Source: Actinomycetota bacterium
GTDB lineage: Bacteria > Actinomycetota > Thermoleophilia > Gaiellales > Gaiellaceae
Assembly (NCBI GenBank): GCA_005888315.1
Contig: VAWH01000056.1
Coordinates: 1 to 63,916 of the forward strand
Direction of reading: 5' to 3'
DNA: 63,916 nt
Shown piece after piece: positions 43,909-52,163 of this stretch. The notes below the pieces were generated by a model. It searched no databases. It saw nothing but the letters and a program-made list of their open reading frames with translations, and was not told the DNA's origin. The translations under genes were made by a program, and so were the position numbers. Every line of letters begins with the position of its first letter. Position 1 is the stretch's first letter.

Positions 43909-43969
43909 GACGCGAGTCTAGGAGAGCTACCTTCCGCGCACGAAAGCAGCCGTTGCCGCCGGGATTGCC

Positions 43970-45199
43970 GTGGCCCTGCTCGCCTCCAGCCCGAGCGCGG
44001 CCGGCGGCGGCGCACGGTCCGGATCGTCCCCTCGCACGACGGTCGAGGCTTACTTTGCGAAGCGAAGCTACCTGCCGGACACGCGCGCCTCGCTCGAGGT
44101 GTCGGCGACGGCGCGCAGGCTGACGATCCAGGTCTTCCGGGCCGGGCCGGAAACTCGACGGACGAGGGGCGATCGCACGGTGCACGGCCTCCCGGTCGAC
44201 GATCCGCGAGTCGTCCACTGGTCAGGCAGGTACTCGCTCGAACGCTTTCGCAGCATCCCCCTGGCGCTCAGGTACTGGCCGAGCGGGCTCTACTTTGCGC
44301 GCGTCATGACCAACAGCGGCGCGGTCGCGTTTGCCCCGTTCGTGCTGCGCGCCCGGCAAGCCGACCGCACGCGAGTCGCCGTCGTCATGCCGACGAACAG
44401 CTGGCAGGCATACAACTTTCGGGACGACGACGGCGACGGGATGGCCGACACCTGGTACGCGAGCGACAGCGTCACGTCCGTCCGCCTCGACCGTCCGTTC
44501 GCCAACCACGGCGTGCCGTACCACTTCCGCACGTACGACCTCGGCTTCATCCGCTGGCTCGCGCACACGCACAAGCAGCCCGACTTCGTCACCGACGACG
44601 ATCTCGAGCGATTCACGGGCGGCGCGCGGCTCGCGAAGACCTACGACCTGATCGTCTTCTCGGGCCATGAGGAGTACGTGACTCCGCACGAGTACGCCCT
44701 GATCACGGAGTTTCGTGACGCCGGCGGCAATCTTGCCTTCCTCTCGGCGGACAACTTTTTCTACCGCGTCATCCGCCGCGGCGACCGGATCTATCGCGAG
44801 AGCCGCTGGCGCGATCTCGGCCGCCCGGAGGCGCGCCTGATCGGGGTCCAGTACGTCGGCTGGAACCAGGGCATCTGGCCGAACCGGCCCTACATCGTCA
44901 ACGGCGCAGGGACCGCACCGTGGCTGTTTCATGGCACCGGCCTGCACAACGGGTCACGGTTCGGCAAGTACGGGGTCGAGATCGACGCCAGGACGCCGGA
45001 TTCCCCGCTGGGGACGGAGGTGCTGGCGACGATTCCGGACGTCTTCGGGCCCGGCAAGACCGCCGAGATGACCTATTACGCGCTCCCGAACGGCGCGAAG
45101 GTCTTCGCTGCGGGAACGATCAACTTCGGCGGCACCGCCCAGCTGCCGCCCGTGCGGCAGCTGCTCGAGAACCTCTGGGCGCGGTTGATCCAGCCCTGA
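43970..45199 (+). CDS. Secreted protein with N,N-dimethylformamidase-beta-like domain
   Basis: About 409 residues from GTG 43970. The body contains FRAGPETRRTRGDRTVHGLP, VVMPTNSWQAYNFRDDDGDG, YDLIVFSGHEEYVTPHEYAL and GNLAFLSADNFFYRVI, matching the large-subunit C-terminal domain of N,N-dimethylformamidase, an amidohydrolase-like fold with a ThuA/GATase-like core. Upstream of the GTG the frame reads RTKAAVAAGIAVALLASSPS, a good signal peptide, and GGAGAG lies at 43920-43925, but no standard start codon exists between. Perhaps an atypical start is used or one base differs. Probably exported. Activity unproven. Confidence 0.75.
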   Translation: MALLASSPSAAGGGARSGSSPRTTVEAYFAKRSYLPDTRASLEVSATARRLTIQVFRAGPETRRTRGDRTVHGLPVDDPRVVHWSGRYSLERFRSIPLALRYWPSGLYFARVMTNSGAVAFAPFVLRARQADRTRVAVVMPTNSWQAYNFRDDDGDGMADTWYASDSVTSVRLDRPFANHGVPYHFRTYDLGFIRWLAHTHKQPDFVTDDDLERFTGGARLAKTYDLIVFSGHEEYVTPHEYALITEFRDAGGNLAFLSADNFFYRVIRRGDRIYRESRWRDLGRPEARLIGVQYVGWNQGIWPNRPYIVNGAGTAPWLFHGTGLHNGSRFGKYGVEIDARTPDSPLGTEVLATIPDVFGPGKTAEMTYYALPNGAKVFAAGTINFGGTAQLPPVRQLLENLWARLIQP

Positions 45200-45203
45200 C
45201 TCT

Positions 45204-46073
45204 CTAACCCGGCGGCGGCAGCCCGAGCTCGCGGGCGGCCCAGGGCAGCGCGACCGAGGCCTGGCGGCGCTGGAACTCGCGGACGGTGGGCGCCGTCGGC
45301 GGCGGCGGCAGGCCGGCCCGCGCCGCGAAGAAGCCGGCGATCAGCGCCGCGAAACCTTGGCTGTCGGGAACGAGCTCCCACGGGTCGGGTCCGCCCTCGA
45401 GCTTCAGGCTCGGCAGCCAGGCGACGTAGTCGAGCAGCGGATTGCCGACATGGGCGAGGTTCCAGTCGACGAGGACGGCGCGTCCCTCCCGGAGGCAGAG
45501 GTTGTCGCTGCGAACGTCGAGGTGCATGAACGCGTCTCCCTCGAGGAGACAAGTCCGCCCGGCCTCGAGCAGCGTCGGCAGGGCCGGCTCGAGCCAGCCT
45601 CGTGAGCAGAGGCCGGTCGAAAGCAGGGGCTCGGCGTCCTCGGCGACGAGCTCCCACCCGTTCAACCATTCGCGCTCGTCCGACAGGAGCGGCAGCCCAG
45701 CGGGCGGCGGCGTCGCATGGAGCTCGTCCAGGGCGACGGCGACCGCGTCAACCTGCTCGCGCGTCCACGGCGGCGGCCAGTAGGCGTCGCTCAGGTCGGC
45801 GATCGCGAGCAGCGTCTGCTCGCCGTCGTGCCAGGCGACGAGCTCGGGGAGGAACGGCGCCTCGATGGTGGAGTAGATGCGGTATTCGCCGCGCAACCAC
45901 TCGGCTGCGGTCTCGTCGAGCGCGTCCTTGACGAACGCCCGCCGCCCGTCGGCGAGCTCGACGCGCCAGTGCGCGGAGTTCGTGCCGTAGCCGCCGCTTT
46001 TGACCGGCTGCCAGTCGACCGGCGCGGCACCAGCGGCGCTCTCGAGCTCAGCTGCCGGGAAGCTCTTCGGCAA
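45204..46073 (-). CDS. Aminoglycoside phosphotransferase-family kinase
   Basis: A 289-residue APH-fold protein: APVDWQPVKSGGYGTNSAHW, ADGRRAFVKDALDETAAEWL (ATP Lys), LAIADLSDAYWPPPWTREQV, catalytic FMHLDVRSDNLCLREGRAVL, where HLDVRSDN is the Brenner motif, and VDWNLAHVGNPLLDYVAWLP with the Mg-binding Asp. The TTG at 46073 is the nearest possible start and overlaps the VOC gene by 26 bp. It follows E1, E2 and VOC genes in one orientation. Substrate unknown; not necessarily resistance-related. Confidence 0.82.
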   Translation of the reverse strand: MPKSFPAAELESAAGAAPVDWQPVKSGGYGTNSAHWRVELADGRRAFVKDALDETAAEWLRGEYRIYSTIEAPFLPELVAWHDGEQTLLAIADLSDAYWPPPWTREQVDAVAVALDELHATPPPAGLPLLSDEREWLNGWELVAEDAEPLLSTGLCSRGWLEPALPTLLEAGRTCLLEGDAFMHLDVRSDNLCLREGRAVLVDWNLAHVGNPLLDYVAWLPSLKLEGGPDPWELVPDSQGFAALIAGFFAARAGLPPPPTAPTVREFQRRQASVALPWAARELGLPPPG

Positions 46074-46392
46074 GCTGGATGCGGTTGCCGTCCGGGTCGT
46101 AGATGTCGAGCAGCCGCATCTGGCCGTGCAGCTCGAGCACGGTGCCGACCTCGACCCCCTCGTTGCGGAGGCGCTCCGCCTCGGCCTTGATGTCGTTGAC
46201 GTCGACAGTCGCGACGCCTGCCTCTTCCTGCGACTCGCCCTCGGCGATCGCAATCTCCATCTCGCCGCGTACGAGTCTTGCCCAGCGGCCCTCTTCGTCG
46301 AGGTAGGTCTCGACGAAGCCGAGCTTGCCCGTGTAGAAAGCGCGGCCCGCGTCGAGGTCGCGCACCTGATACCAGACCTGAACGGGGCTCAC
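46048..46392 (-). CDS. VOC family protein
   Basis: A 114-residue single VOC domain: SPVQVWYQVRDLDAGRAFYT, GKLGFVETYLDEEGRWARLV, EMEIAIAEGESQEEAGVATV and MRLLDIYDPDGNRIQLAEEL. Terminal GNRIQLAEEL includes the usual acidic metal ligand. GTG at 46392 overlaps the E2 stop by 4 bp (GTGA). Its place directly after the acyltransferase gene suggests co-expression, but a metabolic link is not evident. Confidence 0.87.
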   Translation of the reverse strand: MSPVQVWYQVRDLDAGRAFYTGKLGFVETYLDEEGRWARLVRGEMEIAIAEGESQEEAGVATVDVNDIKAEAERLRNEGVEVGTVLELHGQMRLLDIYDPDGNRIQLAEELPGS

Positions 46393-47645
46393 AGCATCAG
46401 GCCGGGCTCCTCCAGGAAGGCCTTGACCGTCCGGAGGAAATCAGCCGCCGTCGCCCCGTCCAGCGAGCGGTGGTCGCACGTCAGCGTCATCGTCATCAGC
46501 GGGCGCGCCTCGAGGCCGGTCTCGATGGGGACGGCTTTGGGCTCGATCGCCCCCACGGCGAGGATCGCCGCCTGCGGTGGGTTGAGGACGGCGACGAACT
46601 GCTCGACGCCGAACATGCCGAGATTCGAGATCGTGAAGGTGCCGCCGTCGAGATCCTCTTGCCGGAGCTTGTTGTCGCGCGCGCGCGTGACGATGTCGGC
46701 TCGCGCGGCAGCGAGCTCGGCGATCGTCAGCCGCTCGGCCTGGTGGATGACGGGGACGACGAGGCCCGCTTCGATCGCGACCGCGATCCCGACGTTCGCG
46801 CTCGGATGCAACTCGATCGCGTCCTCGGCCCAGAGCGCGTTGACGGCGCGGTGCCGCATCAGCGCCGCGGCGCAGGCCTTGGTCAAGATGTCCGTGACAG
46901 TCGGTCTGGGCTCGCCTTCCTTGGCCTGCTCCGCCAGGCGCGCGTGCAGGTGCTGCGCGCGCGTCATGTCCGCCGACATCGCGATCTGGAACGCGGGTGC
47001 CTGCCAGGCCTCGGTGAGGCGGCGGGCGATCGTGCGGCGGACGGAGGTCAGCGGGACGCGTTCGATCTCGCCGGGGATTGCCGGCGCGGGCGCCGCGGGG
47101 GCGGGCGCGCCGGCGGCCGCGCGCTCGACGTCCTCGGCGACGACCCGGCCTTCGGGGCCGGTGCCCTTGAGCGAGCCGAGCTCGATGCCGCGCTCGCGGG
47201 CGATCCGGCGGGCGAGCGGAGACGCCTTGATGCGAGCGCCGGCGCCGTTGCCTTGCGACGGTGTCCTAGTCTCCGGCATCTGCTCCGCAGTCGTCGCGTC
47301 GCGCCCGCGCTCGCGCTCCTGTTCACGCGCCGCGCCGGGAGAGCCTTCTTCCTGCGCCGCTTCTGCAACCGGCTGCGCCGTCGCGCCCACGATCGCCGAG
47401 AGGTCTTCGCCCTGCTCGCCGATGACGGCGATCGTGGTGCCGACATCGGCCTCGCCTTCTGCGACGGTGATCTTGAGCAGGACGCCGGAAGCTTCGGCCT
47501 CGACCTCTTGCGTCACCTTGTCCGTGTCTAGCTCGTAGAGCGGCTCGCCTTTCTCGACCTGATCACCTTCGGACTTGAGCCACTTGACGATCGTCCCCGA
47601 CTCCATCCCCTGCCCGAGGCGTGGGAGCTTTACCTCATTAGCCAT
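46389..47645 (-). CDS. 2-oxoacid dehydrogenase E2, dihydrolipoamide acyltransferase
   Basis: A 418-residue protein in three parts. Residues 1-80 are a lipoyl domain with lipoylated Lys in YELDTDKVTQEVEAEASGVL. A flexible linker follows. Residues about 135-172 are the peripheral subunit-binding domain (IKASPLARRIARERGIELGS, LKGTGPEGRVVAEDVERA). The rest is the catalytic domain, with DHRSLDGATAADFLRTV holding the active-site His-Asp. ATG 47645. It transfers the acyl group from E1 to CoA. PDH, branched-chain or acetoin specificity is unsettled. Confidence 0.92.
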   Translation of the reverse strand: MANEVKLPRLGQGMESGTIVKWLKSEGDQVEKGEPLYELDTDKVTQEVEAEASGVLLKITVAEGEADVGTTIAVIGEQGEDLSAIVGATAQPVAEAAQEEGSPGAAREQERERGRDATTAEQMPETRTPSQGNGAGARIKASPLARRIARERGIELGSLKGTGPEGRVVAEDVERAAAGAPAPAAPAPAIPGEIERVPLTSVRRTIARRLTEAWQAPAFQIAMSADMTRAQHLHARLAEQAKEGEPRPTVTDILTKACAAALMRHRAVNALWAEDAIELHPSANVGIAVAIEAGLVVPVIHQAERLTIAELAAARADIVTRARDNKLRQEDLDGGTFTISNLGMFGVEQFVAVLNPPQAAILAVGAIEPKAVPIETGLEARPLMTMTLTCDHRSLDGATAADFLRTVKAFLEEPGLML

Positions 47646-47656
47646 GTCGACTCCCA

Positions 47657-47713
47657 CCGTGTCCCGCGACCGGGTCCCGGGACATGTCTGCGGACCCGGT
47701 CGCCGGACACGTC
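47657..47713. repeat. Dispersed GTCCC/GGGAC repeat between E1beta and E2 genes
   Basis: Contains the 18-mer TGTCCCGCGACCGGGTCC (47660-47677), identical to 314-331, then GTCTGCGGAC (47686-47695) and CCGGACACGTC (47703-47713). The first and second halves are partly complementary, so a long imperfect hairpin can form in the leader of the E2 gene. Confidence 0.7.
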
Positions 47714-48701
47714 ACGAAGTGCCATCCCGCTGAACGGTCTTCCGGATTGCCTCGAGCACGTCTTTGGCGTGCGGGACAACGTACTCCTCCATCACGGGCG
47801 CGAACGGCAGCGGCGTGAACTTGGCGCCAACCCGCTCGACGGGGGCGTCGAGCCAGTCGAACGCTTGCTGCTGGACGACCGCCGCGACCTCCGCGCCGAA
47901 GCCCATCCGCGTCACGGCCTCGTGGGCGACGACGCAGCGGTTCGTCTTCTTGACGGAGGCGACGATCGCGTCCTCGTCGAGCGGCTGCAGCGTCCGCGGG
48001 TCGACGACCTCGACCGAAACCCCCTCCTGCTCGGCCTCTTCGGCGGCGGCGAGAGCCTCGTGGACGAGCCGACCGGTCGCGACGACGGTGACGTCCTCCC
48101 CTTCGCGATGCACCCGCGCTTGACCGATCGGGATCGGCTCGATCTCCTCCGCCACCTCCTCCTTGAGCCCGTAGAGCGTCCGGTGCTCGAAGAAGACGAC
48201 CGGGTTGTCGTCGTAGATCGCCGACCAGAGCAGGCCGCGCACGTCAGAAGGGGTCGAGGCGAAGACGACCTTCAGTCCGGGTACGCCGACGAACCAGGCC
48301 TCGACCTGCTGGGCGTGCTGGGCTCCCGGCGACCAGCCCGCGCCGCCCTGGGTGCGGATCGTCAACGGCACCTTCAACTGGCCGCCTGACATGTAGCGGT
48401 GCTTGGCCGCCTGGTTGACGATCTGCTCCATCGAGATCGTCAGGAAGTCCTCGTACATGACCTCGACGACGGGGCGCATCCCCTGCATGGCCGCACCGAT
48501 CCCTGAGCCGACGATCGCCATCTCGGAGATCGGCGTGTTGCGGACGCGCTCGGGGCCGAACTCGTCGAGCATGCCCTGGGTGACGCCCATCGAGCCGCCC
48601 ATCTCCGCGATGTCCTCGCCCATGATGAACACGTCTTCGTCGGCGCGCATCGCCCGCGAGAGCGCGTCGCGGACGGCCTCGCGGTAGCTCAGCTCAGGCA
48701 T
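47712..48701 (-). CDS. 2-oxoacid dehydrogenase E1 component, beta subunit
   Basis: A 329-residue transketolase-like subunit. It opens ELSYREAVRDALSRAMRADE and has FIMGEDIAEMGGSMGVTQGM with the Glu that activates TPP, VRNTPISEMAIVGSGIGAAM, RTQGGAGWSPGAQHAQQVEA and GVSVEVVDPRTLQPLDEDAI with the C-terminal transketolase fold. ATG 48701. With E1alpha it decarboxylates a 2-oxoacid and acylates lipoyl-E2. The gene order alpha, beta, E2 is typical of pyruvate, branched-chain or acetoin dehydrogenases. Confidence 0.93.
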   Translation of the reverse strand: MPELSYREAVRDALSRAMRADEDVFIMGEDIAEMGGSMGVTQGMLDEFGPERVRNTPISEMAIVGSGIGAAMQGMRPVVEVMYEDFLTISMEQIVNQAAKHRYMSGGQLKVPLTIRTQGGAGWSPGAQHAQQVEAWFVGVPGLKVVFASTPSDVRGLLWSAIYDDNPVVFFEHRTLYGLKEEVAEEIEPIPIGQARVHREGEDVTVVATGRLVHEALAAAEEAEQEGVSVEVVDPRTLQPLDEDAIVASVKKTNRCVVAHEAVTRMGFGAEVAAVVQQQAFDWLDAPVERVGAKFTPLPFAPVMEEYVVPHAKDVLEAIRKTVQRDGTS

Positions 48702-48775
48702 CGAAGGGCCTGTGTGCGCATGGGCGTAGGCCTGTGTACACCGGCCCACACTCCTTCCGGACGAGAGAAAAAGGG

Positions 48776-49747
48776 TCAGGCATAGACGTTCTTGAGAGCG
48801 TCCTCGGGCTTCGGGTCGGTGCCGGCCTTCGCGAACTCGACCGAGGCGTCGACGAGCTCTTGAACCTCCTGGTCGAGCGCCTCGTAATCGGCGTCCGACA
48901 GACCGAGCTTCTCGCGCAGGAGCTCGAGCGGATCGGCAGTTTCCTGGAGCCGGTTGAGCTCCTCCTTGTCCCGATAGACCTGGGGATCGCCGATGTAGTG
49001 ACCGACGAGGCGCTGGGTCTCGCAGAGCAGGAAAACCGGCCCTTTGCCGTCGCGGGCGTGCTTGAGCGCTCGGGCAGCGACCCGGTGCACCTCCTCGACG
49101 TCCTGGCCGTCGACCTTCAGGGACTTCATTCCGAACGCCTCGGCGCGCCTGGTCAGGTCTTCGATCGGCATGTGCTGCTTGGCCGGCGTCGACTCGGCCC
49201 AGTGATTGTTCTCGCAGACGAAGACGGCCGGCACCTGCCAGAGCTGCGCGAGGTTGAGCGACTCGTGAAAGGTGCCGATGTTGGTCGCCCCGTCGCCGAA
49301 GAACGCGACCGCGACGCGCGGCTCGCCGCGGAACTTGAAGGCGAGCGCCGCCCCGACGATCGCCGGCAGACCGCCGCCGACGACCGCGTTCGCGCCGAGG
49401 TTGCCGCGCTCGACGTCGTAGAGGTGCATCGACCCGCCGTACCCGTGCGAACACCCCTCGAGCTTGCCGTAGAGCTCCGCCATCAGCTCGTTCGGATGCG
49501 TGCCCTTGGCGAGCGTGTGGCCGTGGGCGCGATGCGTGGAGGCGATCACGTCGCCGTCGGCCAGCGCCCGGCAGACGCCGACGGCGATGGCTTCCTGGCC
49601 GATCCCGACGTGCAGGAAGCCCGGCAGCTCGCCGGCGCGGAAACGCTCCTCGACCTTCTCCTCGAAGCGGCGGATCAGGAGCATCTCCCGGAAGAACTCG
49701 CGCAGCGTCTCGTCCGAGACCCCGCGACGCTGCTCGACTTTCGCCAC
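48776..49747 (-). CDS. 2-oxoacid dehydrogenase E1 component, alpha subunit
   Basis: A 323-residue TPP-binding subunit. ETLREFFREMLLIRRFEEKV starts the domain; HVGIGQEAIAVGVCRALADG and STHRAHGHTLAKG surround the active site with its conserved histidines. The TPP motif runs from GDGATNIGTFHESLNLAQLW to VCENN. The phosphorylation-loop-like region is RLVGHYIGDPQVYRDKEEL. The sequence is close to AcoA/PdhA-type subunits. GTG 49747 is divergent from a 213-residue gene only 24 bp away. It is the first gene of the operon. Confidence 0.93.
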   Translation of the reverse strand: MAKVEQRRGVSDETLREFFREMLLIRRFEEKVEERFRAGELPGFLHVGIGQEAIAVGVCRALADGDVIASTHRAHGHTLAKGTHPNELMAELYGKLEGCSHGYGGSMHLYDVERGNLGANAVVGGGLPAIVGAALAFKFRGEPRVAVAFFGDGATNIGTFHESLNLAQLWQVPAVFVCENNHWAESTPAKQHMPIEDLTRRAEAFGMKSLKVDGQDVEEVHRVAARALKHARDGKGPVFLLCETQRLVGHYIGDPQVYRDKEELNRLQETADPLELLREKLGLSDADYEALDQEVQELVDASVEFAKAGTDPKPEDALKNVYA

Positions 49748-49771
49748 GGGCGTGATAGTACGCTCCGGACA

Positions 49772-50413
49772 ATGGCGCTGGTCGAGCAGTTTCGCCGCCT
49801 CGAAAGCGGCCTTCCGGACGGCTGGCAGTCCGCCCGCCTTCGTCTGGTCATTCCCGATGAAGGCGACTGCGCACGTGCCGCCGCGCTGCTCGCGCCGACG
49901 AATCCGGGCCGCCGCGGCAAGGTGATCAATTTCGCAACGGGGCGCCGCGGCGTCGGCGTCGGCCCCGACCGGATCCGCGGGCTGTTGCGGCACCTCGACA
50001 AAGAGGGCATCGAGGGAGACCTCGAGCTCGTCCGAGTCGAGGAGGCCGCTGCGCCGCTGGACCCTGGTCGTTCGACCCTCGCCGATGCCTGGGACGCTGC
50101 CCTCGCAAGCCTGCCGCCCGACTGGAGCGACCTGTACGCCGAGGTCGAGCTGACCTCGAGCGATTACATCGAGCCCGGCGCGCTCCGCCTGAGCCCGCTC
50201 AACCCCACCCGTCCGGACGCCCGGCCGCTCTTCCGTTTCCGCGCCGCGCGCAAATTCGGCTACGGCGCCTCGGCGGAGATGCTGCGCCGGTGCCTCGAAC
50301 GGCTCGACGAGGCCGGGATCACCGGCGCCCTGCGGATCCTGAACGTGGTCTCGGACTCGTACCCGGCGAAGACACAAGGCCCTGTCTGGTACGCGGCCGG
50401 GAAGGTCATCTAG
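49772..50413 (+). CDS. Conserved-looking protein of unknown function
   Basis: A 213-residue soluble protein. LVEQFRRLESGLPDGWQSAR leads into ARLRLVIPDEGDCARAAALL, a glycine-rich GRRGVGVGPDRIRGLLRHLD, and ASLPPDWSDLYAEVELTSSD. The C-terminal half ends with RKFGYGASAEMLRRCLERLD and ISYPAKTQGPVWYAAG-like VVSDSYPAKTQGPVWYAAGK. The second half repeats the pattern of the first (PPDWSDLYAEVEL beside PDGWQSARLRLVI), suggesting an internal duplication. Function not recognised. Confidence 0.72.
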   Translation: MALVEQFRRLESGLPDGWQSARLRLVIPDEGDCARAAALLAPTNPGRRGKVINFATGRRGVGVGPDRIRGLLRHLDKEGIEGDLELVRVEEAAAPLDPGRSTLADAWDAALASLPPDWSDLYAEVELTSSDYIEPGALRLSPLNPTRPDARPLFRFRAARKFGYGASAEMLRRCLERLDEAGITGALRILNVVSDSYPAKTQGPVWYAAGKVI

Positions 50414-50419
50414 CTGGCG

Positions 50420-50896
50420 TCAACCTCCAATCGCAGCGCTCAGCTCGGCAGCGACCGATTTCGCCTCCGCACCGTCCCGCGTGATCACGAGGCAGGTGTC
50501 GTCCCCGGCGAGCGTGCCGACCACCTTCGCGTGCTCGACACGGTCGAGCGCGCGGGCGATCGCGGGCGCAGAACCGAGCTCGGACTGGACGACGACGATG
50601 TTCTGCGCCTGCATGGCGCGAAGACCGAACTGCGCCAGCACCGCCTCGAGCAACTCGCGCGGGTCGCTCCGGCTTCCCCGCTCCGGCAGGACGTACCGCG
50701 GGCGCCCGAGCACGTCGCGGCTCTTCTCGAGCCCGAGCTCGCGGATGTCCCGCGAGATCGTCGCCTGCGTGACCTCGCAGCCGGCGCTCCGCAGCGCATC
50801 CTGCAGCTCGTGCTGGCTGCCGACACGACGCCGCCCGACGACGCTGGCGATCAGTCGTTGCCGGTCGGGCTTCGGCACTTGCCGAACCTGTTGCAT
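50420..50896 (-). CDS. argR: Arginine repressor
   Basis: A 158-residue ArgR. The winged N-terminal domain contains LIASVVGRRRVGSQHELQDA and EVTQATISRDIRELGLEKSR, the conserved SRD-x-REL recognition helix. The C-terminal oligomerisation domain binds arginine through GTLAGDDTCLVITRDGAEAK (GDD). It represses arginine biosynthesis when arginine is plentiful. The ATG at 50896 is 6 bp from an ARG box, indicating autoregulation. No arg biosynthetic genes lie in this window; they usually precede argR in actinobacteria. Confidence 0.94.
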   Translation of the reverse strand: MQQVRQVPKPDRQRLIASVVGRRRVGSQHELQDALRSAGCEVTQATISRDIRELGLEKSRDVLGRPRYVLPERGSRSDPRELLEAVLAQFGLRAMQAQNIVVVQSELGSAPAIARALDRVEHAKVVGTLAGDDTCLVITRDGAEAKSVAAELSAAIGG

Positions 50897-50902
50897 ACGG
50901 CG

Positions 50903-50916
50903 AGAATAACTATTCA
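50903..50916. promoter_or_regulatory. ARG box, ArgR operator
   Basis: On the lower strand, TGAATAGTTATTCT matches the consensus TGAAT-WWWW-ATTCA at all but the last position and one W position. It is far more AT-rich than its surroundings. Its location between argR and the divergent envelope operon means ArgR could also affect the latter. Confidence 0.8.
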
Positions 50917-50953
50917 GGTTTCGATCACGTGAAGGCGAGGCAAGCAAGCAAAC

Positions 50954-51082
50954 ATGTTGCGCAAGCTGCTGTGGTCCGGCCTCTACGCCGGTCTCGCCGC
51001 CGGCTCCGCGCTGGCCGCTCGGCAAGCCGCGACCAGGATCTGGCGCCTCGCGACCGGCGAAGCGCCGCCGGCGAAGCGATGA
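50954..51082 (+). CDS. Small DUF4235-like membrane-associated protein, 42 residues
   Basis: ATG 50954 encodes MLRKLLWSGLYAGLAAGSAL, then AARQAATRIWRLATGEAPPA and KR. The Gly/Ala helix and the W-R-x-x-TGE-PP-x-KR ending resemble the core of DUF4235 proteins. The stop overlaps the ATG of the next gene (ATGA). It starts a four-gene operon of envelope-associated proteins and lies 38 bp from the ARG box. Confidence 0.7.
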   Translation: MLRKLLWSGLYAGLAAGSALAARQAATRIWRLATGEAPPAKR

Positions 51083-51504
51083 GCAAGGCCGACCTTCTCG
51101 TCGAGCGCGGCGCCGACCGGCTCGAAGGCCTGTCGCGGAAAGCCGCCGCGAAGGGCGGCTTCGCTGCGAAGCTCGCCGACGAGCTGGCCGAGGACGCAGC
51201 CTTCCTGCGCAAGCTGAAGCCGAGCCTGATCAAGGCGCGCGCGCAGGGACGCACGCCGGTCACCCCGGCGCCGGCCCGCGAGCCGCAGGCGCCGGGCCCG
51301 CCCCCCGCGACCGCACCCCAGGCGAGCGCGCCCCAGGCCAGCGCGTCGCAGGCGAGCGCGTCGCGCCCGAAATCGCGCCCCAAGGCGAAGAAGCGACGCA
51401 AGGGAGGGCCGAACCCCTTCGTGATCGCCGGGGTCGCCCTTGCCGCCGGCATCGTGCTCGCCAAGGTGATCGACTGGAGGGGACATGCACATCCAAGAGA
51501 CTGA
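51079..51504 (+). CDS. Ala/Pro-rich protein with C-terminal membrane helix
   Basis: A 141-residue protein in three parts: a helical N-terminus (SKADLLVERGADRLEGLSRK, LADELAEDAAFLRKLKPSLI), a low-complexity linker (PAPAREPQAPGPPPATAPQA, with repeated QASA) that turns basic (KSRPKAKKRRKGGPNP), and one helix (FVIAGVALAAGIVLAKVIDW). It overlaps its neighbours on both sides, so it belongs to the operon. Probably a membrane-tethered adaptor; unknown function. Confidence 0.75.
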   Translation: MSKADLLVERGADRLEGLSRKAAAKGGFAAKLADELAEDAAFLRKLKPSLIKARAQGRTPVTPAPAREPQAPGPPPATAPQASAPQASASQASASRPKSRPKAKKRRKGGPNPFVIAGVALAAGIVLAKVIDWRGHAHPRD

Positions 51505-51889
51505 GACGAACGGCGGCGTCGGGCCGGCGGCAAAGCAGGTCGCCGAGCACGCGAGCAGCCTGGCACGGCTCGAGCTCGAGCTCGCCGTCCTCGAGCTGAA
51601 GAAGAAGGTCGCGGCGCTCGGGATCGGCATCGGCCTCGGCGTGGGCGCGCTCCTGTTCGCGCTGTTCGCGCTCGGCTTCGGCTTCGCGACGGTCGCGGCG
51701 GCGCTCGCGACAGCGATGTCGACCTGGCTGGCACTGCTGATCACGACCGCGATCCTGCTCGGGCTCGCCGCGGTGCTCGCAGTGGTCGCGCTCGTGCTGA
51801 TCCGCAAGGGGGCTCCCCCGGTTCCCGAGCAGGCAATCGCCGAAGCGCGGCGGACGACGGAGGCGTTGAAGAGCGATGCCGGCTCATAA
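51485..51889 (+). CDS. Phage holin superfamily III-like (Actinobacterial holin-like) membrane protein
   Basis: A 134-residue protein: an amphipathic N-terminal helix (AEHASSLARLELELAVLELK), then two hydrophobic helices (ALGIGIGLGVGALLFALFAL and WLALLITTAILLGLAAVLAV) and a charged tail. This is the PF07332-type pattern common in actinobacteria outside prophages, next to DUF3618 proteins as here. Despite the name, a lysis role is unlikely; membrane stress or envelope maintenance is more plausible. Confidence 0.85.
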   Translation: MHIQETETNGGVGPAAKQVAEHASSLARLELELAVLELKKKVAALGIGIGLGVGALLFALFALGFGFATVAAALATAMSTWLALLITTAILLGLAAVLAVVALVLIRKGAPPVPEQAIAEARRTTEALKSDAGS

Positions 51890-52163
51890 CAGCCGCACGA
51901 CGCAGCAGGTCCGCCGCGACATCGAGACCGAGCGCGAGCAGCTCGCGGCGGCGGTCGAGGACCTCCGCGGCGGCCTCGCCGAGGTCGCGGACATCGGCGG
52001 CAAGCTTCGCTCGAAGCTGCCGCTCGTCGCGGCCGGCGCACTTGGCGCCGGCTTCTTCCTCGCCGGCGGAATCGGTGCGACCATGCGGCTGTTCGCGCGC
52101 CGCGGCCGCGAGGGAAAGACGAAGGCCAAAGTCGGCCCGTTCTCCCTCGTCGACCGCGACTAA
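51876..52163 (+). CDS. DUF3618 domain protein
   Basis: A 95-residue protein. RTTQQVRRDIETEREQLAAA-V starts the DUF3618 coiled-coil helix, followed by EDLRGGLAEVADIGGKLRSK and a membrane helix (LVAAGALGAGFFLAGGIGAT). The basic tail is MRLFARRGREGKTKAKVG. It overlaps the holin-like gene by 14 bp and is the last gene of the operon. DUF3618 proteins typically accompany holin-like and DUF4235 genes; their function is unknown. Confidence 0.87.
   Translation: MPAHNSRTTQQVRRDIETEREQLAAAVEDLRGGLAEVADIGGKLRSKLPLVAAGALGAGFFLAGGIGATMRLFARRGREGKTKAKVGPFSLVDRD

Noticed and set aside
45204..46073. Aminoglycoside resistance determinant (APH), with the GNAT at 62594
   Set aside because: Both folds are widespread with many substrates. 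There is no mobile element or resistance context.
51485..51889. Prophage lysis gene
   Set aside because: The holin-like family is common in actinobacterial chromosomes, and the neighbours are DUF3618/DUF4235-type envelope genes, not phage genes.
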